Assembly (NCBI RefSeq): GCF_047121295.1
Contig: NZ_CP139447.1
Coordinates: 3,472,001-3,536,000, forward strand
Origin: Longispora sp047121295
Lineage (GTDB): Bacteria > Actinomycetota > Actinomycetes > Mycobacteriales > Micromonosporaceae
DNA length: 64,000 nt
Direction of reading: 5' to 3'
This document shows positions 61,414 to 64,000 of this stretch, in pieces. Position 1 is the stretch's first letter. Each line of letters opens with the position of its first letter. The position numbers and the translations under genes are program-made. The notes beneath the pieces are model-generated. The model was not told the origin of the DNA, did no database searches, and was given only the letters and a program-made list of their open reading frames with translations.

Positions 61414-63049
61414 TCCGCCTCGGCACGAACAGCCGACCGTCCCGGACCCACAGCCGACCGGAGCGACCGTCCCGGACCCGGCTGCCGGGGCGGCCGCTCG
61501 CCCACCGTCGGCCGGGGCGGCTCCTCGCCCACCGTTGGCCGGGGCGGCTCCGCCCCGGCTGGGCGTGGCCCTGCCCGGGGCGCTGTCCGCTGGCCTCGTG
61601 CCGGCGACTCCCGGTGCGTCGGCGACCCCGGGTGTGCCGATGGTGCCGGGTGTGTCGGCGGCCCCGAGTGGGCCGGCGGTTCCCGGCCTGCTGACCGGCC
61701 GGGACGGGGCGAGGACGCCGGACGGGACGGTCGCGGCGCCCGCCGTGGGATCGTTCCGGTTCGGGGTCGCCGAGTCGCCCGCCGTCGTGACGTCCGCCGT
61801 CCCCGGGTCGTTCCCGTGGAGCGTCCTGCACGACCGGCATCCGAAACTGGTCGCTGGCGTGCGGGACGCGCACCCCTACGGCCCGGACCAGCGCCGGGCC
61901 CTCGACGCGCTGGTCGCCGAGACCCTGACCGGCGTGGTCGAACGCCTGCCGGCCGGCGAGCACGACGCGGGCCAGTGGGAGGCGTGGGGCGCGGGCCACT
62001 ACGGCCGGCGCTGGTTCGACGTGCCGTTCCTGTGGGCGGAGAGCTACTTCTACCGCCGGCTGCTGCACGCCGTCGGATACTTCCAGCCGGGTCCGTGGCA
62101 GGGCGTGGACCCGTTCGGCTACCTGAAGTCGGCGGAGGCGCGCGGTGCCGGCGCGGGTCTGGGCGGCGCGGTGACCGACCCCGCCGTGGCCCCGGAGTCC
62201 AGCCCCGCCCCGGCTTCAGAAGGCCCTGACCCGGACGTCGTTTCCGGTCCTGGCGGGGCGGCCGGCGGGGCCGTGCCGGGCGCGGGGTCCGGGGCCGCAC
62301 GGCTGCGGGACCTGCTGGTCGGCGCCGTCTGGGGCAACCGGGCCGACCTGGGCTTCCGGATCGGCCGGGAGGGCGGCCCGGCCGACGAGGGCTCGCTCGT
62401 CGTCGACGACTCCTCGGCGCTGTGCGCGGCGCTGGATTCCGGCCTCGGCCGGGAGCTGTGCCTCGTCGCGGACAACGCCGGCGCCGAACTGCTCGCCGAC
62501 CTCGCCCTCGTGGACCACCTGCTGGCCACCGGCCTGAGCGAGCGGGTGGACCTGCACGTGAAGCCGTACCCCTACTTCGTCTCCGACGCCCTGGCCGCCG
62601 ACGTCGCCGAGTGCGTGTCCGTGCTGGACGGTGCCGTGCGCGACCGGCTCCTGCGCGCCGCCGCCGACGGCCGGTGGACGCTGCGCACCCACGACTTCTA
62701 CCGCGCGCCCCTGGCCTACCGGCACGCGCCGGCCGACCTGGTGGCGCGGTGGTCGGCCGCGAGCCTGACGGTGTTCAAGGGCGACCTGAACTACCGCCGG
62801 CTGGTCGGCGACGCGCACTGGCCGGCGCTGACGCCGTTCGCGGACGTCGTGGAGTACTTTCCGGGGCCGGTTGCGGCGCTGCGTACCCTCAAGTGTGAGG
62901 TCGTCGTGGGGTTGACGCCGGAGACCCTGGCCGCGCTGGACGCGTCGGGGGAGGACTGGCGGGTGACCGGGGCGCACGGGCTGCTCCAGGTGGCGGGCCT
63001 GGACCGCCGGCCCGGCTCCGCCCCGGCGCCCGGCTCGCGCGAGGGCTGA
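61400..63049 (+). CDS. ARMT1-like (DUF89) damage-control phosphatase family protein
   Basis: A 549-aa protein. The DUF89 core runs from about residue 130 (GSFPWSVLHDRHPKL) to 530 with the metal-site CLVADNAGAELLADLAL, phosphate-binding FKGDLNYRRLVGD and the RTLKCEVVVGL strand. Family members dephosphorylate sugar phosphates or phosphometabolites (or were described as carboxyl methyltransferases). The first 115 residues are low-complexity Pro/Ala/Gly repeats, and a second such stretch interrupts the core at about 240-300. The GTG start lies within the end of glyS; a start further inside is possible, but the frame stays open through the repeats. Confidence 0.83.
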
Positions 63050-63495
63050 CCGGCCGGCCCTGACCCGTTCGGGGCGCCGCGCGGGAGCGCGACCTCCGCG
63101 CGGGCCCGGTCGTTGTTCCGGGTGAGGTGCCGCTGGCGTGGTCGCGCGCAGTGGGGCCGCGTACCCTATGAATCTGACATTTTTCTGACTCGAGGCCCAT
63201 CAAAGACATAGTGGGCAGCGAACATAGGGATGTACCGGGCGGGGGCCCGGGTGGTGGCGGGCAGCCAGCCCGAAACCGAGTGGTGGTGGGGACAAGGACG
63301 GGTGCGGCTGCAGCGCACCGTCCCCGCCACCATCCGCCCCCCGTGTGCGCGGCCGCACGGCCCGGGGCGCCCGGTCGCGACGCCGGCCGGCCGGTCGCGA
63401 CGTCGTGGAGCCGGCGCGGGGGCGTGGCGGAATCTGAGCGGTGCCCGGCACTCCCGACACTGGTGGGTTCCGGGACACGCGGCCACGATGGGTCC
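63050..63495. other. 446-bp stretch without a convincing gene
   Basis: Short open frames on both strands here have amino-acid compositions typical of shadow frames. I see only an AT-richer patch at 63165-63240 and a CACGAT hexamer 6 nt before the GNAT start. Nothing else is supported. Confidence 0.5.
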
Positions 63496-63924
63496 GTGAT
63501 CATTCGACCGGCCCGACCCGAGGACCTCCCCGCCCTCGTGGACCTCTGCGTCGCGCACGCCGCCTTCGAGCGCGCGGCCATCGACCCGACCGGCCTCGCG
63601 GACAGGCTGGCCGCCGCGCTGTTCGGCACGGGCCGGCTCGGCTGTCTGGTGCTCGACGCCGACGGCCGACTCGACGGGTACGCCACCTTCGGTCGGGAGT
63701 TCTCGACGTGGGCGGGCGCGGAGTACACCCATCTGGATTGTCTGTTCGTGACCGGGGCGCGGCGGGGCGGGGGCTGGGGCCGGCGGCTGTTCGAGGAGGT
63801 CGTGGCGCGGGCCGACGGCGAGGTGCAGTGGCAGACGCCGGAGTGGAACACCGACGCGCGGCGGTTCTACGAGCGGCTGGGCGCGCGGCCGGCCCCGAAG
63901 ATCCGCTACACCCTCCCGGCCTGA
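63496..63924 (+). CDS. GNAT-family N-acetyltransferase
   Basis: A 142-aa acetyltransferase: N-terminal IIRPARPEDLPALVDL, beta4 LDCLFVTGARRGGGWGRRLFEEV with the acetyl-CoA loop (R-x-x-G-x-G/W-G), and beta5 with WNTDARRFYERLGA. The length is normal for a single-domain GNAT. The acceptor is unknown. GTG 63496 is chosen because the fold begins there and CACGAT lies 6 nt upstream; the longer frame upstream is compositionally non-coding. Confidence 0.85.
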   Translation: MIIRPARPEDLPALVDLCVAHAAFERAAIDPTGLADRLAAALFGTGRLGCLVLDADGRLDGYATFGREFSTWAGAEYTHLDCLFVTGARRGGGWGRRLFEEVVARADGEVQWQTPEWNTDARRFYERLGARPAPKIRYTLPA

Positions 63925-64000
63925 CGGCCCGGCCCGCGGCGGGGTGGAGGGCACACGCCCGGACCGAGGCACATCGCCGGACCGGGACGGGAACGGGCCG

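Noticed and set aside
63230..63499. 89-residue frame before the GNAT gene
   Set aside because: No recognisable pattern, shadow-like composition, and it overlaps the probable leaderless promoter of the GNAT gene.

Overview
This is a 64 kb window of very high-GC actinobacterial chromosome. GTG starts are common, genes are tightly packed with 4-bp GTGA overlaps, and many genes appear to be transcribed without a leader. The gene families (SigE-type ECF sigma factor, SARP, ROK, NRDE, LanKC, fused GlyRS) fit a filamentous actinomycete; Micromonosporaceae is my best guess, not something the sequence proves. I see no insertion sequence, CRISPR array, intact tRNA or rRNA gene.

Layout: 0.1-1.3 kb holds a modular protein resembling effectors of extracellular contractile injection systems. 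1.5-6.8 kb is a complete branched-chain amino-acid-type ABC importer (livKGFHM order) with an alpha/beta hydrolase. 6.9-17.4 kb is mixed: an ECF sigma factor with its membrane partner, a secreted trypsin-like protease, a phosphodiesterase with a GntR/UTRA regulator, a metallophosphoesterase, an AI-2E family permease, an L,D-transpeptidase and an NRDE protein.

17.5-28.9 kb is a chitin/chitosan utilisation locus: secreted GH20 hexosaminidase, secreted GH75 chitosanase, and an operon of secreted GH2 exo-glucosaminidase, sugar-binding lipoprotein, two permeases and a ROK regulator. A shared palindrome-like site (core AGGWANNCTWCCT plus TATC tail) precedes all three transcription units, suggesting one regulon controlled by the ROK protein. 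A decayed tRNA-Met-like sequence lies at its left edge.

29.1-31.5 kb is a HelD-type helicase whose 5' end is overlapped by a divergent promoter and an intrinsic terminator only about 45 nt apart, a candidate tiny RNA. 31.6-39.1 kb is a complete class III lanthipeptide (SapB/ram-type) cluster: LanKC synthetase, an unlisted 39-residue precursor with two S-x2-S-x3-C motifs, two ABC half-transporters and a convergent RamR-like regulator.

39.3-55.9 kb contains metabolic and envelope genes (SDR, SMP-30, M24 peptidase, FAD oxidoreductase, a three-gene operon with discoidin-phosphoesterase and MFS, a Tat-exported amidase, a SARP lacking its NB-ARC domain, an M23 peptidase, HrpB, MFS) and an internally deleted glyoxalase relic. 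56-64 kb holds a TetR/MFS efflux pair with two perfect palindromic operators, a fused alpha-beta glycyl-tRNA synthetase, an ARMT1-like phosphatase and a GNAT acetyltransferase.
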